A DNA stretch of 64,000 nucleotides from CAZJRQ01 sp964548535 (GCA_964548535.1 CAZJRQ010000005.1:1-64000); one strand, 5' to 3'; shown: positions 33,865 to 42,777, counted from the stretch's first letter. Made by a program: numbers and translations. Notes: generated by a model not told the origin, from the letters alone.

Positions 33865-33930
33865 AAAAAATGCTCTCCATTTTATTAGGCTGTTGTACAA
33901 CAGGTACTAATAGTAGGAGAGCATTTTTTT
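33865..33930 (-). terminator. Composite terminator of the purine operon
   Basis: An outer stem pairs AAAAAATGCTCTCC (33865-33878) with GGAGAGCATTTTTT (33916-33929). It encloses a perfect CTGTTGTACAACAG palindrome (33890-33903). It stands just after the purD stop on the minus strand with a T run on each side. Confidence 0.75.
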
Positions 33931-33942
33931 ATTGATACATTC

Positions 33943-35301
33943 TTATTGTCTTAAATAAACACCGTTATCTTCAAGATAATCTTCTAAATCATCTTTGTAA
34001 TCAAGGTGCAAAGGATCATTCTCAATTGCTAATAAAGCACGCTGACCAATGTCATTTCTGTAATGAGCATTTGCAAAGTTTATCTTATTAACTCCGTCGT
34101 AGGCATTGCTAATAGACGATTTCAAAGTTTCACCCTTAGCAGTAACTCCAAGAACGCGACCGCCGTTTGTAACAAGCTTGTTGTTGTCGAATTTTGTTCC
34201 TGCATGGAAAATCTCACAGCCGTCAAGCTGTCCGCTGTTGTTAAGCCCAGTAATCTCCAGCCCTTTAGGATAATCAAGTGGATAACCGCCACTTGCCATA
34301 ACGACGCAAGTGCAGTAGCCTACGCTCCACTTAATTTCAATATCAGCAAGACTATTGTGGAAAATTGCCTTCATAATATCAACTAAATCTGTTTCAAGCA
34401 TAGGAAGAACAACCTGAGTTTCAGGATCGCCAAAACGACAGTTATATTCAATTACCTTAGGTCCATTTGGAGTAAGAATTAGTCCAAAGTATAGACAACC
34501 TTCAAAAGTTCTGTTTTCTGAATTCATCGCATTCATTGTAGGAATGAAGATTTTATTCATACATTCCTCTGCGATTTCAGCGGTGTAATATGGATTTGGT
34601 GCAACAGTTCCCATACCGCCAGTATTAAGTCCTTCATCATTGTCATAAGCGCGCTTATGATCCATAGATGAAAGCATTGGTGAAATAGTTTTACCGTCAG
34701 TAAATGCAAGCACAGATACCTCAGGACCAGTTAAAAACTCTTCAATAACTATAGTTGAACTGTTGTCACCAAACTGCTTGTCATCAATCATTGAGTGAAT
34801 AGCATCAATGGCTTCTTTTTCATCAGAAGCTAAAATTACACCTTTACCAAGTGCAAGTCCGTCTGCTTTGATAACAGCAGGATAAGTATTCTCGGATTTT
34901 ACGTAAGCAATTGCAGATTCACTGTCAGTAAAAACTTCATACTTTGCAGTAGGAATGTTGTACTTTTTCATAAGGTCCTTAGAGAAAACCTTTGAGCCCT
35001 CGATAATTGCAGCAGCTTTTTTAGGGCCAAACGTCATAAATCCCTCAGCTTGTAAAGGGTCAACCATACCAAGAACAAGCGGATCGTCAGGTGCAACAAC
35101 AACCATATCAACTGAAAGCTTTTTAGCTAGTGAAACTACGCCGTCGATGTCAGTAGCAGAAACGTCAAAGCACTCAACACCGTCAGCTTTAATGCCACCA
35201 TTACCTGGAGTGCAGTAGATTTTTTCAGCTTTTGGTGATTCTGCGAGTTTTCTAATGATTGCGTGTTCACGTCCGCCTCCGCCAACTACTAAAATTTTCA
35301 T
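33943..35301 (-). CDS. purD: Phosphoribosylamine--glycine ligase
   Basis: A 452-residue ATP-grasp ligase making GAR from phosphoribosylamine and glycine. MKILVVGGGGREHAIIRKL is the N-terminal signature, FMTFGPKKAAAIIEGSKVFS follows, AVIKADGLALGKGVILA is the ATP-binding loop and EYNCRFGDPETQVVLP is the metal-binding segment. It is slightly long, with a C-terminal extension of about 20 residues (LDYKDDLEDYLEDNGVYL). It is the last gene of the pur operon, 12 bases after the MmcQ-like gene. Confidence 0.96.
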   Translation of the reverse strand: MKILVVGGGGREHAIIRKLAESPKAEKIYCTPGNGGIKADGVECFDVSATDIDGVVSLAKKLSVDMVVVAPDDPLVLGMVDPLQAEGFMTFGPKKAAAIIEGSKVFSKDLMKKYNIPTAKYEVFTDSESAIAYVKSENTYPAVIKADGLALGKGVILASDEKEAIDAIHSMIDDKQFGDNSSTIVIEEFLTGPEVSVLAFTDGKTISPMLSSMDHKRAYDNDEGLNTGGMGTVAPNPYYTAEIAEECMNKIFIPTMNAMNSENRTFEGCLYFGLILTPNGPKVIEYNCRFGDPETQVVLPMLETDLVDIMKAIFHNSLADIEIKWSVGYCTCVVMASGGYPLDYPKGLEITGLNNSGQLDGCEIFHAGTKFDNNKLVTNGGRVLGVTAKGETLKSSISNAYDGVNKINFANAHYRNDIGQRALLAIENDPLHLDYKDDLEDYLEDNGVYLRQ

Positions 35302-35313
35302 AAAAAGCCTCCT

Positions 35314-35691
35314 TTAATTATTTTCAAGAATTTCTTGCCGAGCTTTTTTCGACAAACTATTTAATATAAGATTATAACCACCCTGGCACATTTCCTGAAC
35401 AACAGGATATGGAACTTGTTCACAAGGTTTGATTGAATTCCAGTGTGTTTTGTTCATGTAATATCCTGGAATAATCAAATCCTTAAACTGTGAACGCATA
35501 AGTTCATTATAATCTGGTTCACTTTTTACAGTAACTAAAGGCTGTTCAGTTTCGTCAGCACAAAATGCACAGAACATCTTACCTTTAACCATAAACCTAG
35601 TCCAACCCCATTCTTGCTTGAAATCATTTTCAACGCCTTTAAAAGATAGCAGAAAATTTTCAAGCTCAGGATAAATATCAGATATTTTCAT
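35314..35691 (-). CDS. MmcQ/YjbR family protein
   Basis: A 125-residue CyaY-like fold protein. MVKGKMFCAFCADE, LVTVKSEPDYNELMRSQF, IIPGYYMNKTHWNSI and VQEMCQGGYNLIL match the MmcQ/YjbR family. Family members bind DNA or act in unknown ways and carry no known enzyme activity. It lies between the AICAR formyltransferase and purD genes with gaps of 6 and 12 bases, so it is part of the pur transcript, though no purine role is established. Confidence 0.88.
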   Translation of the reverse strand: MKISDIYPELENFLLSFKGVENDFKQEWGWTRFMVKGKMFCAFCADETEQPLVTVKSEPDYNELMRSQFKDLIIPGYYMNKTHWNSIKPCEQVPYPVVQEMCQGGYNLILNSLSKKARQEILENN

Positions 35692-35697
35692 GATAAA

Positions 35698-36879
35698 TTA
35701 ATGGTGGAAGAGTCTAATTCCGGTGAATGCCATTGCGATATTATACTTGTTGCAAGTCATAATTACATGGTCATCACGGATAGATCCGCCTGGCTCAGCG
35801 ATGTATGAAACACCAGATTTCTTAGCTCTTTCAATATTATCACCAAATGGGAAGAAAGCGTCAGAACCAAGACAAACGTCAGTATTTTTAGCAAGCCATT
35901 CTTTTTGTTCTTCAAGAGTGAAAATTTCTGGTTTAACCTTAAAAATAGTCTCCCAAGTACCGTCAGCAAGAACATCCATATGCTCATCTGAAATATAAAT
36001 GTCAATAGAATTATCTCTGTCAGGACGACGAATGTTATCAACAAACTGTAGTCCTAAAACCTTAGGATGTTGTCTTAGCCACCAAATATCAGCCTTGTTA
36101 CCAGCAAGTCTTGTGCAGTGAATTCTTGACTGCTGTCCAGCACCAATACCGATAGCTTGACCATCCTTAACGTAGCAGACGCTGTTTGATTGAGTGTATT
36201 TCAAAGTGATTAGCGAAATAAGCAAATCTTCTTTTTTGTCCTGTGGAATATCCTTATTATCTGTAACAATATTAGCCAAAAGCTCATCATTGATATCAAG
36301 CTCATTTCTGCCTTGTTCAAAAGTCACACCAAAAACAGTCTTTCTCTCAATTGGATTAGGAATATAATTCTCGTCAATTTTGATGATATTATATGTGCCT
36401 TTTCTCTTTGACTTCAAAATCTCAAGTGCCTCAGCAGTATATCCAGGAGCGATAACGCCGTCTGAAACTTCACGCTGAATCATCTTAGCTGTGCATGCAT
36501 CACACTCGTCAGAAAGAGCAATAAAATCACCGTATGATGACATTCTATCAGCACCTCTAGCTCTAGCATAAGCACATGCAAGCGGTGAAAGCTCGCCAAG
36601 ATCGTCAACAAAATAAATCTTTTTTAGAGTATCAGAAAGTGGTCTGCCAATTGCAGAACCAGCAGGGGATACGTGCTTGAATGATGTTGCAGCACAAACT
36701 CCAGTAGCTTTCTTTAGCTCGCGAACTAGCTGCCAGCCGTTAAAAGCGTCAAGCAAATTGATGTAGCCAGGATTGCCATTTAGTACTTCGATTGGCAAAT
36801 CAGAATTATCTTCCATAATAATTTTTGAGGGCTTTTGATTAGGATTACAGCCGTATTTTAAAAGCATTTCTTTAGCCAT
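35698..36879 (-). CDS. purH: AICAR formyltransferase without cyclohydrolase domain
   Basis: A 393-residue protein equal to the C-terminal transformylase part of PurH. LKYGCNPNQKPSKI, PGYINLLDAFNGWQLVRELK, ATSFKHVSPAGSAIG with the catalytic Lys-His, and the C-terminal GSDAFFPFGDNIERAKKSG and SIRDDHVIMTCNKY are visible. It transfers formyl from 10-formyl-THF to AICAR. The MGS-fold cyclohydrolase domain is absent, and a separate PurO-type gene lies 80 bases upstream. GGAGG eight bases before ATG 36879 decides the start. Confidence 0.92.
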   Translation of the reverse strand: MAKEMLLKYGCNPNQKPSKIIMEDNSDLPIEVLNGNPGYINLLDAFNGWQLVRELKKATGVCAATSFKHVSPAGSAIGRPLSDTLKKIYFVDDLGELSPLACAYARARGADRMSSYGDFIALSDECDACTAKMIQREVSDGVIAPGYTAEALEILKSKRKGTYNIIKIDENYIPNPIERKTVFGVTFEQGRNELDINDELLANIVTDNKDIPQDKKEDLLISLITLKYTQSNSVCYVKDGQAIGIGAGQQSRIHCTRLAGNKADIWWLRQHPKVLGLQFVDNIRRPDRDNSIDIYISDEHMDVLADGTWETIFKVKPEIFTLEEQKEWLAKNTDVCLGSDAFFPFGDNIERAKKSGVSYIAEPGGSIRDDHVIMTCNKYNIAMAFTGIRLFHH

Positions 36880-36959
36880 TAATTTTTCCTCCATAATTTA
36901 AGTTTGTATAATATGAAGACAACCGCCTCGACGAAAATCTTGGCGGATATCTATAAAAA

Positions 36960-37676
36960 TTATTTACTGTATTTATTTACAATTTTTGATTGAGCAACAC
37001 CAGTTTCGATATCAATAAATCTAACAAACAATGATACCTTGTTATCTTCATTTAGATTATCCCAAAGATTAGCAGTAAATTCATCAATTGAATTTGGAAT
37101 TGCTACCTTTTTAGGTTCACCCTCAAAGCTAGGAAGTGGATTTCCGTCACCCATATATGTGTGAATAAAATGACCATTTCCGTTAATTGGATTTGAGTAA
37201 GTAAAAGTAAATCTTTCACAGCAATCAGGATTACCGTCAGCAGATTTAAGAATTGACATTGCATAATTATATTCACCGTCATCGATGTGCATAATTCCAG
37301 AAATACGAGGAGTATAGTTTGGAGAATCATCCTCATACTCTCTAGTGCGCAAAGACTGTTCAAAAGTCTGTTGCTTGTCCATAAGTTCATAAATAGTATC
37401 AGTCTGGTCACCGTTAGTAACGATAGTCTTGTTTCCAAGAACACGAACAGGTGAATAGATAATCAAGTGCGGATCAGAAAGCTTTGCAGGATCAGCAGCT
37501 TCAGTCTTAATACCGTCAGCAGTTTCAGTGAAAACACGGTTACGTGAATTCACACTTCTGCCCATAATAAAATATGCAGTAACAGCTTGTTTACCGTCAG
37601 CAGACTTACCAATTACAATGCCGCGACCAGGGTAGTCGTTACTTTTGAGTTCTTCATATATATCAATAGTTTTCAT
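36960..37676 (-). CDS. purO: IMP cyclohydrolase, PurO type
   Basis: A 238-residue enzyme that closes FAICAR to IMP, the last step of the pathway. NDYPGRGIVIGKSADGKQAV, AYFIMGRSVNSRNRVF and NYTPRISGIMHIDDGEYNY match the archaeal-type IMP_cyclohyd family, which is unrelated to the PurH N-terminal domain. Its presence next to a stand-alone transformylase completes the split PurH function. It starts 14 bases after purN; GGAGG precedes ATG. Confidence 0.9.
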   Translation of the reverse strand: MKTIDIYEELKSNDYPGRGIVIGKSADGKQAVTAYFIMGRSVNSRNRVFTETADGIKTEAADPAKLSDPHLIIYSPVRVLGNKTIVTNGDQTDTIYELMDKQQTFEQSLRTREYEDDSPNYTPRISGIMHIDDGEYNYAMSILKSADGNPDCCERFTFTYSNPINGNGHFIHTYMGDGNPLPSFEGEPKKVAIPNSIDEFTANLWDNLNEDNKVSLFVRFIDIETGVAQSKIVNKYSK

Positions 37677-37690
37677 AAATTTCCTCCAAA

Positions 37691-38317
37691 TTATTCAGTC
37701 ACAACCGCTTTGCCGTTAATTATTTGAATTTTATCATCGCAGAAAAGTGCAACAGATTTAGGAAGTATATCCCACTCAGCCTGCTCCATAATTCTTTTTT
37801 GTAAAGTTTCAGGAGTATCATCATTCTCGATAGGCACAGATTTTTGCATGATTATAGGTCCTCCGTCACAAACTTCTGTTACAAAATGTACTGTAGCACC
37901 AGATAGCTTTACTCCTTTTTCGAGAGCAGCCTCATGAACATGAAGACCATAAAAACCTTTTCCGCAGAAAGATGGAATTAGAGCTGGGTGAACATTCATC
38001 ATTTTATATGGAAAAGCCTTGACAATCTGTTCGTCAAGAATAGTCATAAACCCAGCATATACAATAAGGTCGGCTTTTTCTTCAAGTAGCGTATCAGTGA
38101 CTGCCTTAGTGTAAGCTGCAACGTCAGCATAATCTTTTCTAGGCAGAACTCTTGTCGCAATTCCATTATTTTTAGCACGCTCTAAAGCGTAAACATTTTC
38201 TTTTGAGGAAATAACACAAGTGATTTTTCCGTTTTTAATCAAGCCACTGTTTTGAGCGTCAATCAAAGCCTGCAAATTAGTGCCTCCGCCCGAAACAAGA
38301 ACGCAGATGTTTTTCAT
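37691..38317 (-). CDS. purN: Phosphoribosylglycinamide formyltransferase
   Basis: A 208-residue formyl-THF-dependent GAR transformylase. ICVLVSGGGTNLQALIDAQ, VISSKENVYALERAKNNGI, the catalytic HPALIPSFCGKGFYGLHVHE (Asn and His nearby), and SGATVHFVTEVCDGGPIIMQ are all present. The family's usual length is 190-210. The order purM-membrane gene-purN-purO-purH is on one transcript; purN starts 87 bases after the frameshifted membrane gene. Confidence 0.95.
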   Translation of the reverse strand: MKNICVLVSGGGTNLQALIDAQNSGLIKNGKITCVISSKENVYALERAKNNGIATRVLPRKDYADVAAYTKAVTDTLLEEKADLIVYAGFMTILDEQIVKAFPYKMMNVHPALIPSFCGKGFYGLHVHEAALEKGVKLSGATVHFVTEVCDGGPIIMQKSVPIENDDTPETLQKRIMEQAEWDILPKSVALFCDDKIQIINGKAVVTE

Positions 38318-38403
38318 TAAGTTAACTCCTCACTTTTAAAATAATAAACCAATTAAATAAAGCCAAAAATCCGTAAAAACAAATCCAATTAAAAATATAG
38401 CAA

Positions 38404-38706
38404 TTAGCTTAAAAGTTTAATAATTATCTTTTTAGTTATATTCTTTTTGTTAGGATTTTCTAGTTTGATGTCAGTTTTTTGGTTTTTCAAAACAATACGA
38501 TAAGTTATATAATGAATAACTATAGTAGCAGCAATTGAGCCAATTACTAGAACAATACCAAATGCTCGTTCATGAGAAGTTGGTTTGCTAAAAAGCCCAT
38601 TTATAAAAATTGCGCAAAAAAACATATAGGTTAAAGCAATTATTAAAATAGTACTATTAATATCAGCAACCAAATTGGGCATATTTTCAAATATTTCTTT
38701 ACCCAA
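38404..38706 (-). CDS. Small membrane protein in the pur operon, apparently frameshifted
   Basis: The listed frame gives 100 residues with two to three hydrophobic segments (ILIIALTYMFFCAIFINGLF, FGIVLVIGSIAATIVIHYI) but begins at a TTG without a ribosome site. A better start is ATG 38726, whose frame (MRIFKNFWVKKYLKICPI, then WLLILIVLF) stops at 38643-38645 after a four-T run (38645-38648). One more T would join it to the listed frame as LIVLFLIIALTYMFF, giving a normal basic start plus first helix. I do not recognise the family; DUF3899-like small proteins are similar in form. Confidence 0.5.
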   Translation of the reverse strand: MGKEIFENMPNLVADINSTILIIALTYMFFCAIFINGLFSKPTSHERAFGIVLVIGSIAATIVIHYITYRIVLKNQKTDIKLENPNKKNITKKIIIKLLS

Positions 38707-38757
38707 AAATTTTTAAAAATTCTCATTTTAATACCTATATAATTATGAAAAAGATGA

Positions 38758-39792
38758 TTAGCAGATTATAACACCGTAATCGCCTTCAACCAATTCACCA
38801 AGAACATAAGCTTCTTCGCCAGCTTCAGTAATAGCTGCAATAGTTGCATCTACATCATTTTTATCAACAACAACAGTCATACCAACGCCCATGTTAAATG
38901 TGTTGAACATATCGCGCTCAGGAATATTACCAGTTTTAGCAATCAAATCAAAAATAGGAAGAACCTGAACAGCACTTCTTTCAATCTTAACTGATAAACC
39001 GTTTGGAAGAGATCTAGGCATATTCTCGTAGAAACCGCCTCCAGTAATGTGTGAAACAGACTTAACATTAACCTTGTCAATAGCATTCATGATTGCCTTA
39101 ACATAGATTTTTGTAGGTGTAAGCAAAACATTACCAAGAGTAGTGCCAAGATCAGAATAATGTCTAGCAAGATTTGATTCATTAACAGTAAATACTTTTC
39201 TAACAAGAGAAAAACCGTTTGAATGAACACCGCTTGATTTAATAGCAATCATAACGTCTCCAGCCTTTTGAGTATCAGGCTTTAGAATCTTATCCTTGTC
39301 AACAAGACCAACAGAAAAACCAGCAAGGTCATATTCATCAACAGGATAGAATCCAGGCATCTCAGCAGTTTCGCCACCAATTAGTGCACATCCAGACTGT
39401 ACGCAACCCTCAGCAACACCAGAAACAATCTGAGCAATTTTCTCTGGGAAATTCTTTCCAACTGCAATATAATCTAGGAAAAACTGTGGCTTTGCACCAC
39501 TGCAAATAATATCATTAACGCACATAGCAACACAGTCAATACCTACTGTATCATGTTTATCCATAAGAAAAGCAATCTTAAGTTTTGTTCCAACACCGTC
39601 AGTGCCAGAAACAAGTACAGGCTTAGAAATTCCTGTAACGTCAAGCTCAAATAGTCCGCCGAAACCACCGATTCCGCTCAGTACACCGCTTGTCATAGTT
39701 TTAGCAACATGCTGTTTCATTAATTCAACTGCTTTGTAACCAGCAGTTACGTCAACACCAGCTTCTTTGTAGCTGTTTGAAAAACTTTTCAT
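38758..39792 (-). CDS. purM: Phosphoribosylformylglycinamidine cyclo-ligase
   Basis: A 344-residue AIR synthetase. YKEAGVDVTAGYKAVELMK, VSGTDGVGTKLKIAFLMDKH, VDCVAMCVNDI, GGETAEMPGFY and HITGGGFYENMPRSLPNG are the conserved segments of the PurM/ThiL ATP-binding superfamily. It converts FGAM to AIR. It is in the operon between purF (25 bases upstream) and the membrane gene. AAAGGA precedes ATG. Confidence 0.97.
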   Translation of the reverse strand: MKSFSNSYKEAGVDVTAGYKAVELMKQHVAKTMTSGVLSGIGGFGGLFELDVTGISKPVLVSGTDGVGTKLKIAFLMDKHDTVGIDCVAMCVNDIICSGAKPQFFLDYIAVGKNFPEKIAQIVSGVAEGCVQSGCALIGGETAEMPGFYPVDEYDLAGFSVGLVDKDKILKPDTQKAGDVMIAIKSSGVHSNGFSLVRKVFTVNESNLARHYSDLGTTLGNVLLTPTKIYVKAIMNAIDKVNVKSVSHITGGGFYENMPRSLPNGLSVKIERSAVQVLPIFDLIAKTGNIPERDMFNTFNMGVGMTVVVDKNDVDATIAAITEAGEEAYVLGELVEGDYGVIIC

Positions 39793-39817
39793 AAGTAAAT
39801 CCTTTCGAGTTTAACTC

Positions 39818-41242
39818 TTAATTTTTCTCCGAAATTTTGTGCTCAAATTTATCTTTAGGCACAACCTTCGGAACGTCTATAGGGTATTTTTCAGTGAAAC
39901 ACCCAACGCAAAAATCGCAGTCAGAATTTCCAGCAAGCTTTTGAACGCTTTCTACGCTTAAATATCCTAAACTGTCTGCACCAATAGATTCACAAATCTC
40001 CTCATTAGTCATTTGGCAAGCAATTAGCTTGTCCTTACTATCAATATCAGTACCAAAATAACAAGGTGAAACAAATGGCGGACATGAAATTCTAACATGA
40101 ACTTCAGACGCACCAGCATCTCTTAGCAGTTTAACAATTCTTGCACTAGTAGTACCTCTAACGATACTATCATCAATCATAACAACTTTTTTATTTTTCA
40201 CTGTATTTGAAATTACATTAAGTTTAATCTTAACTGAATTTGTACGTTCAGTTTGAGTTGGCTGAATGAAAGTTCTTCCAATATATCGATTTTTAATAAA
40301 ACCTATACCATAAGGAATACCACTTTCTTTCGAAAAACCTAATGCGGCATCAAGACCTGAATCTGGAACACCAATTACAATATCCGCATCAACAGGATGT
40401 TCATGCCATAGATATTTGCCAGCTCTAAGGCGCGCTCTGTGAACACTTGAGCCTTCAATAACAGAATCAGGACGAGCAAAATAGACATACTCAAAAACGC
40501 AAATATGCGCTTTTTTGCCACAGTGAGTTTCAATTGATCTATAACCATTTTTATCAATAACAATAATTTCGCCAGGTTTGATATCTCTAACAAATTTAGC
40601 GCCGATACTATCAAACGCGCAGGTTTCGGATGATACCACATAACCCTCATCAGTTTTGCCAAGAGAAAGAGGTCTAAAACCATCAGGATCTCTAGCTGCA
40701 ATTAGTTTCTTAGGTGACATAATAAGTAAAGAATAAGCACCTTTAATTTTATACATCATTCTCTCAACCGCAACTTCGATTGACGGTGATGTAAGACGTT
40801 CCTCAGTTATTGCATAAGAAATAACTTCTGTGTCGTTAGTAGAGTGAAAAATCATTCCCTTATTTTCAAATTTTTCACGCAATTCATGTGCGTTAGTCAA
40901 ATTACCATTGTGTGAAATTGCGAGCGGTCCTTTGATGTGTCGAACAACTAGCGGCTGAGTATTTGCTACAGTCGAGTTGCCAGTAGTAGAGTATCTGACA
41001 TGACCAATAGCAATACTGCCATTGCCAAGTTTTTCAAGAATTTCTTTATCGAAAACTTGATTTACAAGTCCTACATCTTTATGATAGTTAAAAACACCAT
41101 CATCATTTACGACAATTCCGCAGCCCTCTTGTCCTCTGTGCTGTAAAGCATAAAGAGCAACATAAGATTGAGAAGCAACATCAGTAGTTTTGTCGGTATA
41201 AATTCCAAATACACCGCATTCTTCATGTAAAGTATCAAACAT
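39818..41242 (-). CDS. purF: Amidophosphoribosyltransferase
   Basis: A 474-residue first enzyme of purine synthesis. MFDTLHEECGVFGIY gives the N-terminal nucleophile Cys after propeptide removal (CGVFG). LQHRGQEGCGIVV and HNGNLTNAHELRE are glutaminase motifs. VIGVPDSGLDAALGFSKESG and VVMIDDSIVRGTTSARIVKL form the PRPP-binding phosphoribosyltransferase part. The C-terminal Cys-rich segment (CDFCVGCFTEKYPID) with upstream Cys fits a structural Fe-S cluster, as in Bacillus PurF. Confidence 0.97.
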   Translation of the reverse strand: MFDTLHEECGVFGIYTDKTTDVASQSYVALYALQHRGQEGCGIVVNDDGVFNYHKDVGLVNQVFDKEILEKLGNGSIAIGHVRYSTTGNSTVANTQPLVVRHIKGPLAISHNGNLTNAHELREKFENKGMIFHSTNDTEVISYAITEERLTSPSIEVAVERMMYKIKGAYSLLIMSPKKLIAARDPDGFRPLSLGKTDEGYVVSSETCAFDSIGAKFVRDIKPGEIIVIDKNGYRSIETHCGKKAHICVFEYVYFARPDSVIEGSSVHRARLRAGKYLWHEHPVDADIVIGVPDSGLDAALGFSKESGIPYGIGFIKNRYIGRTFIQPTQTERTNSVKIKLNVISNTVKNKKVVMIDDSIVRGTTSARIVKLLRDAGASEVHVRISCPPFVSPCYFGTDIDSKDKLIACQMTNEEICESIGADSLGYLSVESVQKLAGNSDCDFCVGCFTEKYPIDVPKVVPKDKFEHKISEKN

Positions 41243-41312
41243 TATAAAACCTCCATCTGCAAATAATTAAAATTAAGTAGTGTGAATTTTGTTATAGATA
41301 GGAAGTTTATAT

Positions 41313-42038
41313 TTATTGTGTATCAGCACTCATAAGTCTATTCATCATTTCCTGATAAGCACCTTCAACTCCGCCCATATCTCTGCGGAATCGATCCTTA
41401 TCAAGCTTTTCATGAGTAGTTGAATCCCAAAAACGGCAAGTATCAGGAGAAATCTCATCAGCAAGCAGAATTTCACCATGGAATCTGCCGAACTCAATTT
41501 TGAAATCAATAAGATCAACATTAATCTTTTTAAAGAACTTAACCATAAAATCATTTACCATAAAAGCGTACTTAGTAATGTCATCAATCTCTTTTTGAGT
41601 AGCAAGACCAAGACCAAGTGCGTAGTAATCGTTAATGAAAGGATCACCCAAATCATCATTCTTATAACTAAATTCAAGAGTAGGGCGTTTTAGAACAGTA
41701 CCTTCTTCAATGCCAAGCTTCTTTGAAAAACTGCCAGCTGCGACATTTCTAACAATAACCTCAAGCGGAACAATGTCAACTTTTTTTACAATAGTTTCAC
41801 GCTCGTTAATTTCCTCAACTAAGTGAGTAGGAACGCCTTCTTTTTCAAGAAGTTTGAGCATGAAGTTCGTCATTTGGTTATTGATAGAACCTTTGCCAGC
41901 AATAGTACCTTTCTTTTCGCCATTGAAAGCAGTTGCATCATCTTTGTAATCTACAATTACTAGATCAGGGTCGTTTGTTGCAAATACTTTTTTTGCTTTT
42001 CCTTCGTAAAGTTGTCCTTCTTTGATAAGATTTTTCAT
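41313..42038 (-). CDS. purC: Phosphoribosylaminoimidazole-succinocarboxamide synthase
   Basis: A 241-residue SAICAR synthetase. EGQLYEGKAKKVFATNDPDL, DDATAFNGEKKGTIAGKGSI, VRNVAAGSFSKKLGIEEGT, LIDFKIEFGRFHGEILLADE and ISPDTCRFWD are family signatures. It ligates aspartate to CAIR using ATP. The gene lies 53 bases after purE and 70 before purF. AGGAGG precedes ATG. Confidence 0.97.
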   Translation of the reverse strand: MKNLIKEGQLYEGKAKKVFATNDPDLVIVDYKDDATAFNGEKKGTIAGKGSINNQMTNFMLKLLEKEGVPTHLVEEINERETIVKKVDIVPLEVIVRNVAAGSFSKKLGIEEGTVLKRPTLEFSYKNDDLGDPFINDYYALGLGLATQKEIDDITKYAFMVNDFMVKFFKKINVDLIDFKIEFGRFHGEILLADEISPDTCRFWDSTTHEKLDKDRFRRDMGGVEGAYQEMMNRLMSADTQ

Positions 42039-42091
42039 TAATGGAAGCCTCCTAAAGATTAAATATTAAGTTGTTATTCAATTGTTTATAA

Positions 42092-42589
42092 TTAAAGTTC
42101 GCTAACTGTTTTCTGCATTTTTTCATTCTTAGACTTAACACCGTCGATCATTTCTTGCTTAGCCTCTAAAAGCTTATTCGCAAGTATATCATCAGAAAGT
42201 GCAAGCATTTGAATTGCAAGTACAGCAGCATTTTTTGCGCCATTTATTGCAACAGTAGCAACTGGAATTCCAGAAGGCATCATAACTGTAGCCAACAAAG
42301 CATCAAGTCCCTCAAGAGCAGATGATTTGATCGGAATACCAATTACAGGCAAAATGGTGTGTCCAGCAATAACACCAGCTAAGTGTGCCGCCATACCAGC
42401 TGCACAAATAATCACACCAAAGCCATTATCTTTTGCATTAGCAGCAAATTCAGAAGCCATTTCAGGAGTTCTGTGAGCAGACATTACCATACATTCAACA
42501 GGAACACCATATTTTTTAAGTTCAATAACAGCATCTTTTACAATTGGAAAATCGCTGTCAGAACCCATGATTACTGCAACTTTTTTCAT
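42092..42589 (-). CDS. purE: N5-carboxyaminoimidazole ribonucleotide mutase
   Basis: A 165-residue class I PurE. VAVIMGSDSDFPIVKDAV is the N-terminal substrate-binding loop, VMSAHRTPEMASEFA supplies the catalytic His, and CAAGMAAHLAGVIAG is typical. In bacteria PurE works after PurK; no purK lies in this window, so either it is elsewhere or PurE acts as a class II enzyme. It is first in the pur operon, after a 280-base leader. Confidence 0.96.
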   Translation of the reverse strand: MKKVAVIMGSDSDFPIVKDAVIELKKYGVPVECMVMSAHRTPEMASEFAANAKDNGFGVIICAAGMAAHLAGVIAGHTILPVIGIPIKSSALEGLDALLATVMMPSGIPVATVAINGAKNAAVLAIQMLALSDDILANKLLEAKQEMIDGVKSKNEKMQKTVSEL

Positions 42590-42620
42590 AAATTACCTCC
42601 CACTTAAAAGTTCAATAGAA

Positions 42621-42650
42621 CAAAAAAACTGCAACTATAGTGTTGCAGTT
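42621..42650 (-). terminator. Attenuator-like terminator in the pur leader
   Basis: On the minus strand ACTGCAAC pairs with GTTGCAGT around six bases and is followed by seven T residues. It lies 32 bases before the purE start and just after the stop of a leader ORF. Confidence 0.8.
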
Positions 42651-42777
42651 AGTTTTTTGTCATAATAATATTATTAGAGTGCAGAAAATAAAGAAAACAT
42701 CCGGAATTATCGGACATAGTCTTTTGTGCAGAGAAATATGAAGAGAAAACTGATTTTACAAATATTACAGATTCCAT
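42649..42777 (-). CDS. Possible leader peptide of the purine operon (42 residues)
   Basis: ATG 42777 follows a very strong AAGGAGG at seven bases and encodes 42 residues starting MESVIFVKSVFSSYFSAQKT and ending NIIMTKN. The stop codon touches the 5' arm of the terminator at 42621-42650. A ribosome finishing this ORF would cover that arm and block termination. The peptide resembles no known family, so a regulatory leader ORF is likelier than a functional protein. CCUU/AAGG and UCCUC/GAGGA pairings upstream could hide the ribosome site. The remaining gap is the promoter region. Confidence 0.4.
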   Translation of the reverse strand: MESVIFVKSVFSSYFSAQKTMSDNSGCFLYFLHSNNIIMTKN

